Assembly (NCBI RefSeq): GCF_001293775.1
Contig: NZ_LGLN01000032.1
Location: forward strand, 31,053-88,163
Length of the DNA stretch: 57,111 bases
From: Pseudomonas syringae pv. cilantro
GTDB taxonomy: Bacteria; Pseudomonadota; Gammaproteobacteria; Pseudomonadales; Pseudomonadaceae
Direction: 5' to 3'
In this document: piece by piece, positions 31,182 to 39,400 of the stretch
Layout of the letters: every line of letters starts with the position of its first letter
Position numbering within the stretch: the first letter of the stretch is position 1
Translations under genes and position numbers: made by a program
Notes under the pieces: generated by a model
What the model saw: the letters and a program-made list of their open reading frames with translations, nothing else
Databases searched by the model: none
Told to the model about the DNA's origin: nothing

Positions 31182-32155
31182 TATTTGGGTTCCTTGTGGC
31201 CACCGAATCCGAAGCGCATCGCCGACAGCATCTTGTCTGCATACGAACTGGTCTGACGCGAACGAAAGCGTGCGAACAACGCGCTGGAGAGCACCGGAAC
31301 CGGCACGGCTTGCTCGATGGCGGCCTCGATGGTCCAGCGCCCTTCACCACTGTCGGCAACCGAGCCGGAGAACGCGTCCAGTTGCGGATCGGTGGCCAGC
31401 GCATCGGCTGTCAGGTCCAGCAGCCAGGACGAAACCACGCTGCCACGCCGCCAGACTTCGGCAATGTCGGCGGTATTCAGATCGAAACGCTGCTCAGGAG
31501 GCAGGTGTTCGGAATTCTTCTGCTTGAGAAGGTCGAAGCCTTCGGCGAATGCCTGCATCATGCCGTACTCGATGCCATTGTGAATCATCTTCACGAAATG
31601 GCCGGAGCCCGCGGGTCCGGAATGAATGTAGCCACGTTCGGCGCGATCATCATCGGAGACGCGACCTTTGGTGCGTTCAATGGAACCCAGGCCTGGCGCC
31701 AGCGTTGCGAACAGCGGATCGAGACGACGCACGATGGCGTCTTCACCGCCGATCATCATGCAATAGCCACGCTCCAGCCCCCAGACACCGCCGGAAGTAC
31801 CGACATCAACGTAGTGCAGACCTTTTCCGGTCAACTCCTGAGCACGGCGAATATCGTCCTTATAGAAGGTATTGCCGCCATCGATGATCACATCATCGGC
31901 CTCAAGCACCTGGCTGAGCATCTGAATGGTGTCTTCGGTCGGAGCGCCTGCCGGGAGCATTACCCAGATAGCACGGGGTTTCGCCAGAGCGGCGACCATT
32001 TCTGCCAGATCGACGACGGCGGTCGCTCCGTCATTGGCCAGGGCGCTGCGTGATGCTTCATCACGGTCGTACACCACGGTAGTGTGACCATCCAGCATCA
32101 GACGCCGTGCGATATTGCCGCCCATGCGGCCCAGTCCAATAATCCCAAGTTGCAT
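31181..32155 (-). CDS. gnd: 6-phosphogluconate dehydrogenase, decarboxylating (short form)
   Basis: Cytosolic enzyme of 324 residues that converts 6-phosphogluconate to ribulose-5-phosphate and CO2. The Rossmann start is [20 protein letters not shown]; the substrate motif is [20 protein letters not shown] with the catalytic Lys and His-Asn. The length places it with the short (about 300-330), often NAD-preferring bacterial form rather than the 470-residue E. coli form. The ATG at 32155 follows AAGGAGCACCTTC; upstream extension to 32236 has no family resemblance. First gene of the run gnd-zwf-HAD-GH15. Confidence 0.92.
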
Positions 32156-32484
32156 GAAGGTGCTCCTTAACTCGTAAAAAGGTGCCTCACCTGCCTGACA
32201 GCGCTTCGACAGGGTATGAGCATGCAGGTTAGTCAAGCGAGGCGGAACGTCGGTTCCCTTATAGTCGATTCCCTATAAAGGAAGTGATGGCGCTAACGCC
32301 CTCAGTCGGTGCATTTTGGCGTGATTGGCGGGCACTCGCGATCATTAAAAATAAAAAAGTTCCAAAAAAACGCAAAAGAATTCAGAATCGAAGCCGATAG
32401 AGAGGTTAAGCAGCGGCACTCACGGATTGAAAGTCATTGCTCAGGACCTTTCTGAGGTTGAATCCGCCATTTGCGAGGTGAGCA
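32156..32484. other. Intergenic region upstream of gnd
   Basis: About 330 bases between divergent genes. It contains the inverted repeat at 32254-32283 and an A-rich stretch near 32345-32385 that may be promoter DNA for either side. No additional gene is seen. Confidence 0.5.
32254..32283. promoter_or_regulatory. Inverted repeat upstream of gnd, probable operator
   Basis: TTCCCTTATAG (32254-32264) and CTATAAAGGAA (32273-32283) are inverted copies matching at 10 of 11 positions around an eight-base spacer. It lies about 100 bases upstream of the gnd start, where an operator or overlapping promoter would be. It does not resemble the HexR palindrome. The cognate regulator is unknown. Confidence 0.5.
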
Positions 32485-32658
32485 ATGGGCACTGTACTAC
32501 CACCGGTTGCACCACAAACCCTGTATGTCACTATCCGTCGCGACGAGTTGCGTGCCTTGAAAGAAGAACGCGAGCAGTTGCAGCGAAAGGTCGCTCATTT
32601 GAGCGTCATGTTGCAGCAAGCCCAGTTGTCTGCGCCCGGCGCAATGCTTCACGCCTGA
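32485..32658 (+). CDS. Small coiled-coil protein, 57 residues
   Basis: ATG at 32485 with GAGGTGAG just upstream, ending at TGA 32656-32658. The N-terminal third is MGTVLPPVAPQTLYVTIRRD; the middle is a heptad-rich charged helix (ELRALKEEREQLQRKVAHLS then VMLQQAQ), a likely short dimeric coiled coil. Codon use looks like that of neighbouring genes. No domain recognised. It is divergent from gnd and convergent with the acetyltransferase gene. A stem GGCAAGCC/GGCTTGCC (32692-32716) lies downstream without a T tract. Confidence 0.55.
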   Translation: MGTVLPPVAPQTLYVTIRRDELRALKEEREQLQRKVAHLSVMLQQAQLSAPGAMLHA

Positions 32659-32824
32659 CAGAAAACGTAAAACCGATTTAGACCGCACCGTGGCAAGCCC
32701 GATACGCTGGCTTGCCCGCCTGATCCGCCCTCCTCGATCAATCCGCCTTTATATACCCACCTTTCTCCAGGTTGAACCCGCGCACCCGGCAGATGCCCGT
32801 CATGCCCTGGACATCCGCGCGCGA

Positions 32825-33316
32825 TCAGAGCGCCTTCTGCCAGAACATCGCCCGGCCCATTTCCGGATTCAACTGATAACTGTCGAAGCCCATCTTTTTG
32901 TAAGCACCCTGCGCAACCTCATTACCCTCGAGCACTTCCAGCGTCAGCTTGCAGCAACCGCGCTGGCGAGCGATCTCTTCGACTTTGGTCAGCATCTTCT
33001 GGCTGATACCCAGACCCCGGTACCTGGAAATGACCGCCACGTCATGAATATTGATCAACGGCCGACAGGCAAACGTTGAAAAGCCCTCAAAACAGTTGAC
33101 CAGCCCTACCGGCTCACCGGAAACGAAGGCCAGCACACTGAACGCGTGCGGGCGCTTTGCCAGCTCGATGGCCAATTGCTGACGAGTGTCGGCTGAAAGG
33201 GGTCGACCCGTGCCCATGGCATCCAGAGAGTATTCATTCAGGACAAAACCGATTGCATCGGCATGCACGGGATTTGTGTAGCTCGCTTGCAGTACCAGTA
33301 CCTCAGGGGCTTCCAT
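32825..33316 (-). CDS. GNAT-family N-acetyltransferase
   Basis: Acetyl-CoA-dependent acetyltransferase of about 163 residues. The acetyl-CoA-binding motif A is NIHDVAVISRYRGLGISQKM (R/Q-x-x-G-x-G/A variant RYRGLG), followed by LTKVEEIARQRGCCKLTLEV and the motif B ending AYKKMGFDSYQL. Start choice: the ATG at 33316 has GAGGA about six bases upstream, whereas the ATG at 33322 abuts that site and the 33331 start is TTG. The acceptor is unknown; neighbours give no clue. Confidence 0.82.
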   Translation of the reverse strand: MEAPEVLVLQASYTNPVHADAIGFVLNEYSLDAMGTGRPLSADTRQQLAIELAKRPHAFSVLAFVSGEPVGLVNCFEGFSTFACRPLINIHDVAVISRYRGLGISQKMLTKVEEIARQRGCCKLTLEVLEGNEVAQGAYKKMGFDSYQLNPEMGRAMFWQKAL

Positions 33317-33912
33317 TTCCATCCTCGTCAACTATTCAAAACAGCATGATTCAGTGAAGCCAGGGCGGTTCCCGTGGGCAGCACAGATCGATTCTATCCT
33401 GCCTGCCCTTAAATTGTTCCAGCACAGATGTAGGAAATTTCCCATGATGCACGAAGACAGCGCTTCAAATGCACCGCGAAAAGGCGCATCGCACTGATTG
33501 AGATCAAAACGCGATATAACCAGGCCTGCGGCAGCGTCAGGGAAGCGCCCGGAGAAAGGATTGTCAAACGATCCGACGGCCGGTCATGCGCTGATAGCGT
33601 GCAGATTTTTGCCCCTTGAACGCGCAACGGCATAGCGGCAGGCGTCTGTAGCTGGCCATCCTCCGGGCGCAACGCCGCACGCCAGACATTTGCGCATAAA
33701 AAAGGGGAAACTTCTCCAAAACACCTGGGTCAGGTGAATAGAGCATCTATGCTATTGGCTGACATCCGGTTATGGCGACATCACACCGCTTTGTCACTAT
33801 GCATGATCCGAACGGGTATCGATCTTGCGTAGTGCACGTATGTGTACCCGGCCATAGGAAATGGCCAATAAAAATCAAGTGATGCACCAAAACTGTTTTA
33901 AGGGGAAAAACG
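33317..33912. other. Long intergenic region upstream of glgA
   Basis: Nearly 600 bases without a convincing gene; reading frames here are short or lack ribosome-binding sites and family resemblance. It must hold the promoter of the long glgA-to-glycosyltransferase run. GGGGAAACTTCTCC near 33702-33715 is partly palindromic and vaguely like an AlgU -35 element, but no matching -10 was found. Confidence 0.5.
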
Positions 33913-35505
33913 ATGATTAGCGCCGCTGTCAAAACCCAGAAGGGAGAGAGTTTTAACCAGCCGGTCGGCGAGCTGACTCATCTGCCGGTTTTTGCGACTA
34001 CTAATTTACCTGTGTTGCAAATGCCGCCTGCATCGACCCAGCAGACCATGTCTCAGGTCAACAGACGCAAAGTGCTATTCGTGACCTCCGAGCTGGCTGA
34101 TCTGGTGAAAACCGGTGGGCTGGGCGATGTGTCCGCTGCGCTGCCGCGCGCCATGCGCCACCTGCACGACGTCCGGGTTCTGATCCCTGGCTATCCGCAA
34201 GTTATCAATAGTGGTAACCCGATCCATATCATCAGTCAGCTGGGTGGCCACGCCGCGCTTCCGCCGTGCAAGGTGGGCCGCATGGACATGAAAGACGGTC
34301 TGGTGATTTATGTGTTGATCTGCCCTGAGCTGTATGAACGCGAAGGCACGCCTTACGCGGACAGCGAAGGCCGTGACTGGTCCGATAACCATATTCGTTT
34401 CGCCCGACTCGGCCTTGCCGCCGCAGAATTTGCCGCTGGCGAAGTGAAAAGCCAATGGTGCCCCGAGCTGGTTCACGCCCACGACTGGCCAGCCGGTCTG
34501 GCACCGGCCTACATGCGCTGGCGCGGGCAGTCCACGCCGAGCATCTTCACTGTTCACAACCTTGCCTATCAGGGCACGGTCAGCACTGCGTCGAGTCGCG
34601 AGCTGGGCATTCCGGATGAAGCCATCCACCCGGAAGGTATGGAGTTTTACGGCCAGTTGTCGTTCATCAAGGCCGGTATGGCTTATGCCAGCCACATCAC
34701 CACGGTCAGCGCCACTTACGCCCGGGAAATCACCACTCCGGAATTTGGCTGCGGGCTTGAAGGCTTTTTGCAGAGCAAGGCGAAGAAAGGCCAGCTGAGT
34801 GGCATTCCCAACGGTATCGATGAAAGCTGGGATGCAGCGACCGATGAACACCTGATCTGCCATTTCGCGCCGAACGAATGGACGCGCAAGGAGATCAATG
34901 CCGATCACGTCCGTGAACTGTTCGAACTGGATGAATCCACCGGCCCGCTGTTCGCCGTGGTTTCGCGCCTGGTCTATCAGAAGGGTCTGGATCTGACCAT
35001 TGGTGTTGCCGAGCACATCGTCAACAACGGCGGGCAGATTGCGATCATCGGCCGCGGCGAGCCCGAAGAAGAAGAAGCCATGCGCGAGCTGGCTGCACGC
35101 TTCCCTGGCCGCATCGGTGTTCGCGTCGGCTTCAACGAGACCGATGCGCGGCGCATGTTCGCCGGCAGTGATTTCCTGCTGATGCCGTCGCGCTACGAGC
35201 CTTGCGGCTTGAGCCAGATGTATGCTCAGCGCTTTGGTTCTCTGCCGATTGCCCGCAACACCGGCGGCCTGGCCGACACCATCGAAGATGGCGTGACCGG
35301 CTTCCTGTTCAACGAATCCACAGTCGAAAGCTACATGGAAGCGCTGAACCGCGCCTTCAATGTGTTTTCCCATCCGGAATTACTCAACGCTATGCGCTGC
35401 CGCGCCATGGCCGCCCCGTTCAACTGGCACCAGGCAGTGGAGCCTTACGCAGAACTCTACCGCGACCTGCTGAAGAAAAACGTGGGCGTTTCGACTCACT
35501 ACTAG
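33913..35505 (+). CDS. glgA: Glycogen synthase (ADP-glucose type, GT5)
   Basis: Cytosolic glucosyltransferase of 530 residues that elongates alpha-1,4-glucan from ADP-glucose. The N-terminal ADP-glucose motif KTGGLGDVSAALPRA is preceded by about 55 extra residues compared with E. coli GlgA, an extension rich in Pro/Thr. The GT-B second half carries FAVVSRLVYQKGLDLTIGVA and the acceptor/nucleotide site LMPSRYEPCGLSQMYAQRFG, then IARNTGGLADTI. AAGGGGA precedes the ATG. It starts the run; treZ follows after 15 bases. Confidence 0.93.
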   Translation: MISAAVKTQKGESFNQPVGELTHLPVFATTNLPVLQMPPASTQQTMSQVNRRKVLFVTSELADLVKTGGLGDVSAALPRAMRHLHDVRVLIPGYPQVINSGNPIHIISQLGGHAALPPCKVGRMDMKDGLVIYVLICPELYEREGTPYADSEGRDWSDNHIRFARLGLAAAEFAAGEVKSQWCPELVHAHDWPAGLAPAYMRWRGQSTPSIFTVHNLAYQGTVSTASSRELGIPDEAIHPEGMEFYGQLSFIKAGMAYASHITTVSATYAREITTPEFGCGLEGFLQSKAKKGQLSGIPNGIDESWDAATDEHLICHFAPNEWTRKEINADHVRELFELDESTGPLFAVVSRLVYQKGLDLTIGVAEHIVNNGGQIAIIGRGEPEEEEAMRELAARFPGRIGVRVGFNETDARRMFAGSDFLLMPSRYEPCGLSQMYAQRFGSLPIARNTGGLADTIEDGVTGFLFNESTVESYMEALNRAFNVFSHPELLNAMRCRAMAAPFNWHQAVEPYAELYRDLLKKNVGVSTHY

Positions 35506-35520
35506 GAAAAGGATCAATGG

Positions 35521-37332
35521 ATGCCACTGCGTACAGACGATAACTGGCGCCACGGCGCCGTTTTACTGGATTCTGATCACACCCGCTTTGCCCTCTGGGC
35601 GCCGGACGCCGAATACGTCAGTGTCGAATTGCAGGATGGCCAGTCACTGGCCATGCTGCCACAGCCTGAAGGCTGGTTCGTTGTCGATGCAAGCTGCAAG
35701 GCCGGCACTGGATATCGCTTCAAGATCAATCATGAGCTGGAAGTACCCGACCCGGCGTCGCGCGCACAGGCTGGCGATGTACATTCGCACAGCGTCGTGG
35801 TTGATCCCGCTTATTCCTGGCAAAACACCGAATGGAAAGGTCGCCCCTGGCACGAGGCAGTCATCTATGAACTGCACGTCGGTGCCATGGGTGGCTACGC
35901 AGGTGTCGAAAAACATCTGCCGCGTCTGGCAGCCCTTGGCATCACGGCAATCGAGCTGATGCCACTGGCGCAGTTTCCGGGTGATCGCAACTGGGGCTAC
36001 GACGGCGTGCTGCCGTACGCCCCGCAGTCATCCTACGGTACGCCTGAACAGCTCAAACACCTGATCGATACGGCCCACGAACATGGTCTGATGGTGATTC
36101 TGGACGTGGTGTACAACCACTTCGGTCCGGATGGCAACTACCTGGGCAGTTACGCCAAAGAGTTTTTCCGTAGCGACCTGCACACGCCATGGGGCGATGC
36201 CATCGATTTCCGTCGCCCGCAAGTGCGTGACTATTTCGTCGACAACGCCCTGATGTGGCTGCTCGAATACCGCTTCGACGGGCTGCGCATGGATGCCGTG
36301 CACGCCATTCGTGACGAGACATTTCTTCCGGAGTTCGCACAACGCGTGCGTGCGCAGATCGAGCCATCGCGGCACGTCTGGCTGAACCTGGAAAACGAGT
36401 TCAACCAGGCCAGCCACCTCGACAAAGGCTTCGATGCGCAATGGGACGACGACGGGCACAACACGCTTCACGTGCTGCTGACCGGTGAAACCGATGCGTA
36501 CTACTCGGATTTCGCCAGAGAACCGACAAAAAAACTTGCGCGTTTGCTCAGCGAAGGTTTCGTTTATCAGGGTGAACCGACCCGCCATGGCCACACCCGC
36601 GGCGAGCCTAGCGGCCACCTGCCGCCTAGCGCGTTCGTGCTGTTCCTGCAAAATCATGACCAGATCGGCAATCGCGCGCTGGGCGAACGCCTGCCGCAAC
36701 TGTGCTCCACAGAAGCGCTCAAGGCCGCGACCGCACTGCTGCTGCTCTCGCCCATGATTCCCCTGATGTTCATGGGTGACGAGTGGGCAGCCAGTGAGCC
36801 GTTTCTATTCTTTACCAGTCACCATGGCGAACTGGCCGATCTGGTACGCGAAGGCCGTCGCAAGGAATTTGCCGACTTCGCAGCCTTCGCCGACCCGGAA
36901 AAACGCGAGCACATTCCCGACCCGAACGACATCAAGACATTCGAAGCGTCACGTCCTGATTTCGCGGCCTTCGATGTCGACACCGACAAAGGTGCCAACC
37001 ACCGCAACTGGCTTGAGTTCTACACCCGATTACTGGCCTTGCGGCATCAGGAGATCGTGCCTCGCCTGCAGGGCGCACGATTCCTGAAAACCGACATTCT
37101 CGGTGACAAGGCCGTCAGTGCCCGCTGGACGCTGGGCGACGACAGCGTGCTGCGCATTGACCTGAACCTCAGCGAGCAGGCGGTTGCCACCCAACCACTG
37201 CAGAAGGCACGGCTGATTTTCTCCAGCGCTGAAAAATCGTCCGAACTTTCATCTGACGGCATCCTCAATCCTTACACGGCCATTGTCAGTCTGACAGCAC
37301 GTGATGTTCTGGAGGAACAGGATGAACAATGA
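35521..37332 (+). CDS. treZ: Malto-oligosyltrehalose trehalohydrolase
   Basis: GH13 enzyme of 603 residues that hydrolyses malto-oligosyltrehalose to free trehalose and a shortened maltodextrin. An N-terminal beta-sandwich (RFALWAPDAEYVSVELQDGQ) precedes the barrel: YELHVGAMGGYAGVEKHLPR, conserved region I DVVYNHFGPDGNYLG, region II with the nucleophile in RFDGLRMDAVHAIRDE, region III glutamate in WLNLENEFN, region IV FLQNHDQIGNRALGERL. The motif MDAVHAI is the TreZ hallmark. An ATG four bases upstream (35517) runs into a stop after a few codons, so 35521 is the start. Partner of TreY downstream. Its last 11 bases overlap the malQ start. Confidence 0.93.
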   Translation: MPLRTDDNWRHGAVLLDSDHTRFALWAPDAEYVSVELQDGQSLAMLPQPEGWFVVDASCKAGTGYRFKINHELEVPDPASRAQAGDVHSHSVVVDPAYSWQNTEWKGRPWHEAVIYELHVGAMGGYAGVEKHLPRLAALGITAIELMPLAQFPGDRNWGYDGVLPYAPQSSYGTPEQLKHLIDTAHEHGLMVILDVVYNHFGPDGNYLGSYAKEFFRSDLHTPWGDAIDFRRPQVRDYFVDNALMWLLEYRFDGLRMDAVHAIRDETFLPEFAQRVRAQIEPSRHVWLNLENEFNQASHLDKGFDAQWDDDGHNTLHVLLTGETDAYYSDFAREPTKKLARLLSEGFVYQGEPTRHGHTRGEPSGHLPPSAFVLFLQNHDQIGNRALGERLPQLCSTEALKAATALLLLSPMIPLMFMGDEWAASEPFLFFTSHHGELADLVREGRRKEFADFAAFADPEKREHIPDPNDIKTFEASRPDFAAFDVDTDKGANHRNWLEFYTRLLALRHQEIVPRLQGARFLKTDILGDKAVSARWTLGDDSVLRIDLNLSEQAVATQPLQKARLIFSSAEKSSELSSDGILNPYTAIVSLTARDVLEEQDEQ

Positions 37333-39400
37333 GCAATTGGAGAGGCTTGCGACCGCAGCCGGCCTGTCGGTGCATTGGGTCGACGCCAACGCTCGGCCAC
37401 AGACCGTCAGCCCTGATGTCTTGCGCAAGGTTCTGGAAGCCCTGGGTTTTTCTGCTGAAAATGGCGAGGCGATAGACGCCAGCCTGCAACGCCTGCAAAC
37501 CGAGCGCCACGCCGCCAGCGCCCCGCCGCTATTGACGGTTGACCAGGACAGCAATCTTGATATGTCGGCGTGGTTCGCGCCAGAGACGCCCTTCACGTTG
37601 CATCTTGAAGACGGTTCATCGCTGGATGCCAGACTGACTGCGTCAGGCGAGCTGCCTGCACTCGCGCCGCCCGGCTATCAACAGCTCGAAATCGCCGGGC
37701 AGCACCTGACTATCGCAGTTGCGCCGAAAACCTGTTTCAGCATGGCCATGGCCACCGAGGCTGATGTGCCGCGCGGCTGGGGCCTGACCGCCCAACTGTA
37801 TAGCCTGCGCCGTAACGGCGACGGCGGCTTTGGCGACACCGAAGCCCTTGAGACGCTGGTGCGCGCTGCCGGAGAGCGAGGTGCTGATGCAATCGGCATC
37901 AGCCCTATCCATGCGATGTTCGCCAACGATCCACACCGATACAGCCCCTATTCGCCGTCCAGCCGCTTGTTTCTGAACAGCCTGTACGCGTCGCCGGGCG
38001 CGATTGTCGGCGAGCGTTCCTGGCGCGAGGCAATCGAACAGGCGGGCGTTGGCGACGAGATGAAACGCCTGGAAACGCTGCAACTGATCGACTGGCCAGC
38101 AGCCGCCAATGCCAAATGGAAAGCGTTGCACACGCTTTACGAAGCGTTCAGCAAAGCAGCTCATCCACTCCATGAAGACTTCAACAGCTTCCGCCACAGT
38201 GGCGGCGAAGCGCTGGAGAACCATTGCCGCTTCGAGGCCCTGCGCGCGGCATCCGCCGAGCTCGGCATCGGTGATAACTGGCATGAGTGGCCGGAGCCAT
38301 TCAAGGACCCGCGTAGCAAGGCGGTTGCCGATTTTGCCGCGGGTCACAGCGAACAGATCAGCTTCCATGCGTTTGCCCAGTGGTTGATCGATCGCAGCCT
38401 CAAACGCGCTCAGGACGCCGCCCGCAGCAGCGGCATGCGTGTGGGCCTGATCGCTGATCTGGCAGTCGGTGCTGATGGCGCTGGCAGTCAGGCGTGGAGT
38501 CGTCAGGATGAACTGCTCTCAGCACTGACCGTCGGCGCACCGCCGGACATCCTCAACCGCGCCGGACAAAGCTGGGGGATCTCCGCTTTCTCCCCGGACG
38601 GACTCAAGCGCAACGGTTTTCGTGCCTTCATCGAGATGCTGCGGGCCAACTTCGCCCACGCTGGCGGCCTGCGTATCGACCACGTCATGGGCCTGCAACG
38701 CCTGTGGGTGATTCCGGCAGGCTCGCCGCCTAGTGAAGGCGCTTACCTGAATTTCCCGCTGGACGACATGCTGCGCTTGCTGAGCCTCGAATCTTGGCGC
38801 CACAAGGCAATCGTGCTGGGTGAAGACCTGGGTACGGTGCCCGAAGGCCTGAGCGACAAGCTGATCGCACGCTCTATTCTCGGCATGCGCGTGCTGTTGT
38901 TCGAACAGAACAACGGCCAGTTCAAACCGATCCTCGACTGGTCCGATCAGGCGCTGGCAACTACCAGCACGCACGACCTGCCGACACTCGCTGGCTGGCT
39001 CAGCGAGCTGGACATCGAATGGAACGCGCGTCTGGATCATATCGACGAGCAGCGCGAATCCCAGTGGCGCGAAGAGCGCGTGCGCGAGTCGCAAAGCCTG
39101 CGCCTTGCCTTGAACCAAAACATCGATGACTTGCCTTCCGACAGCGAAGACCCGGAGCACATCATCGACGCCAGCGTTCGCTACCTGGGCCAGACCCGCG
39201 CGCCACTGGTGCTGTTGCCCCTCGAAGATGCGCTGGGTATCGAAGAACAGGCCAACTTGCCCGGCACCATAGACAGCCACCCGAACTGGCGCAGACGCCT
39301 GCCCGGCGATGCCGCCACCCTGCTTGACAACCCACATGCTGCTCGACGACTGGAATTGCTCTCCCAATCCCGGCTGCAAGCTGCGGAGCGTGACCGATGA
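37322..39400 (+). CDS. malQ: 4-alpha-glucanotransferase (amylomaltase)
   Basis: GH77 enzyme of 692 residues that moves maltosyl or longer units between maltodextrins, adjusting chain length for TreY. The ATG at 37322 has GGAGG about seven bases upstream; an earlier in-frame start at 37301 adds seven residues inside treZ. Motifs: RGWGLTAQLYSLRRNGDGGF and SPYSPSSRLFLNSLY, region II HAGGLRIDHVMGLQRLW with the nucleophile Asp, region III VLGEDLGTVPEGLSD with the acid/base Glu, and region IV TTSTHDLPTLAGW. It overlaps treY by four bases (ATGA). Confidence 0.93.
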   Translation: MNNEQLERLATAAGLSVHWVDANARPQTVSPDVLRKVLEALGFSAENGEAIDASLQRLQTERHAASAPPLLTVDQDSNLDMSAWFAPETPFTLHLEDGSSLDARLTASGELPALAPPGYQQLEIAGQHLTIAVAPKTCFSMAMATEADVPRGWGLTAQLYSLRRNGDGGFGDTEALETLVRAAGERGADAIGISPIHAMFANDPHRYSPYSPSSRLFLNSLYASPGAIVGERSWREAIEQAGVGDEMKRLETLQLIDWPAAANAKWKALHTLYEAFSKAAHPLHEDFNSFRHSGGEALENHCRFEALRAASAELGIGDNWHEWPEPFKDPRSKAVADFAAGHSEQISFHAFAQWLIDRSLKRAQDAARSSGMRVGLIADLAVGADGAGSQAWSRQDELLSALTVGAPPDILNRAGQSWGISAFSPDGLKRNGFRAFIEMLRANFAHAGGLRIDHVMGLQRLWVIPAGSPPSEGAYLNFPLDDMLRLLSLESWRHKAIVLGEDLGTVPEGLSDKLIARSILGMRVLLFEQNNGQFKPILDWSDQALATTSTHDLPTLAGWLSELDIEWNARLDHIDEQRESQWREERVRESQSLRLALNQNIDDLPSDSEDPEHIIDASVRYLGQTRAPLVLLPLEDALGIEEQANLPGTIDSHPNWRRRLPGDAATLLDNPHAARRLELLSQSRLQAAERDR

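Noticed and set aside
33409..33672. Minus-strand frame of 87 codons before glgA
   Set aside because: No ribosome-binding site, no recognisable fold, and composition unlike neighbouring genes.
33317..33912. AlgU-type promoter near 33702 for glgA
   Set aside because: The -35-like GGAAACTT has an extra base and no acceptable -10 at the required distance.
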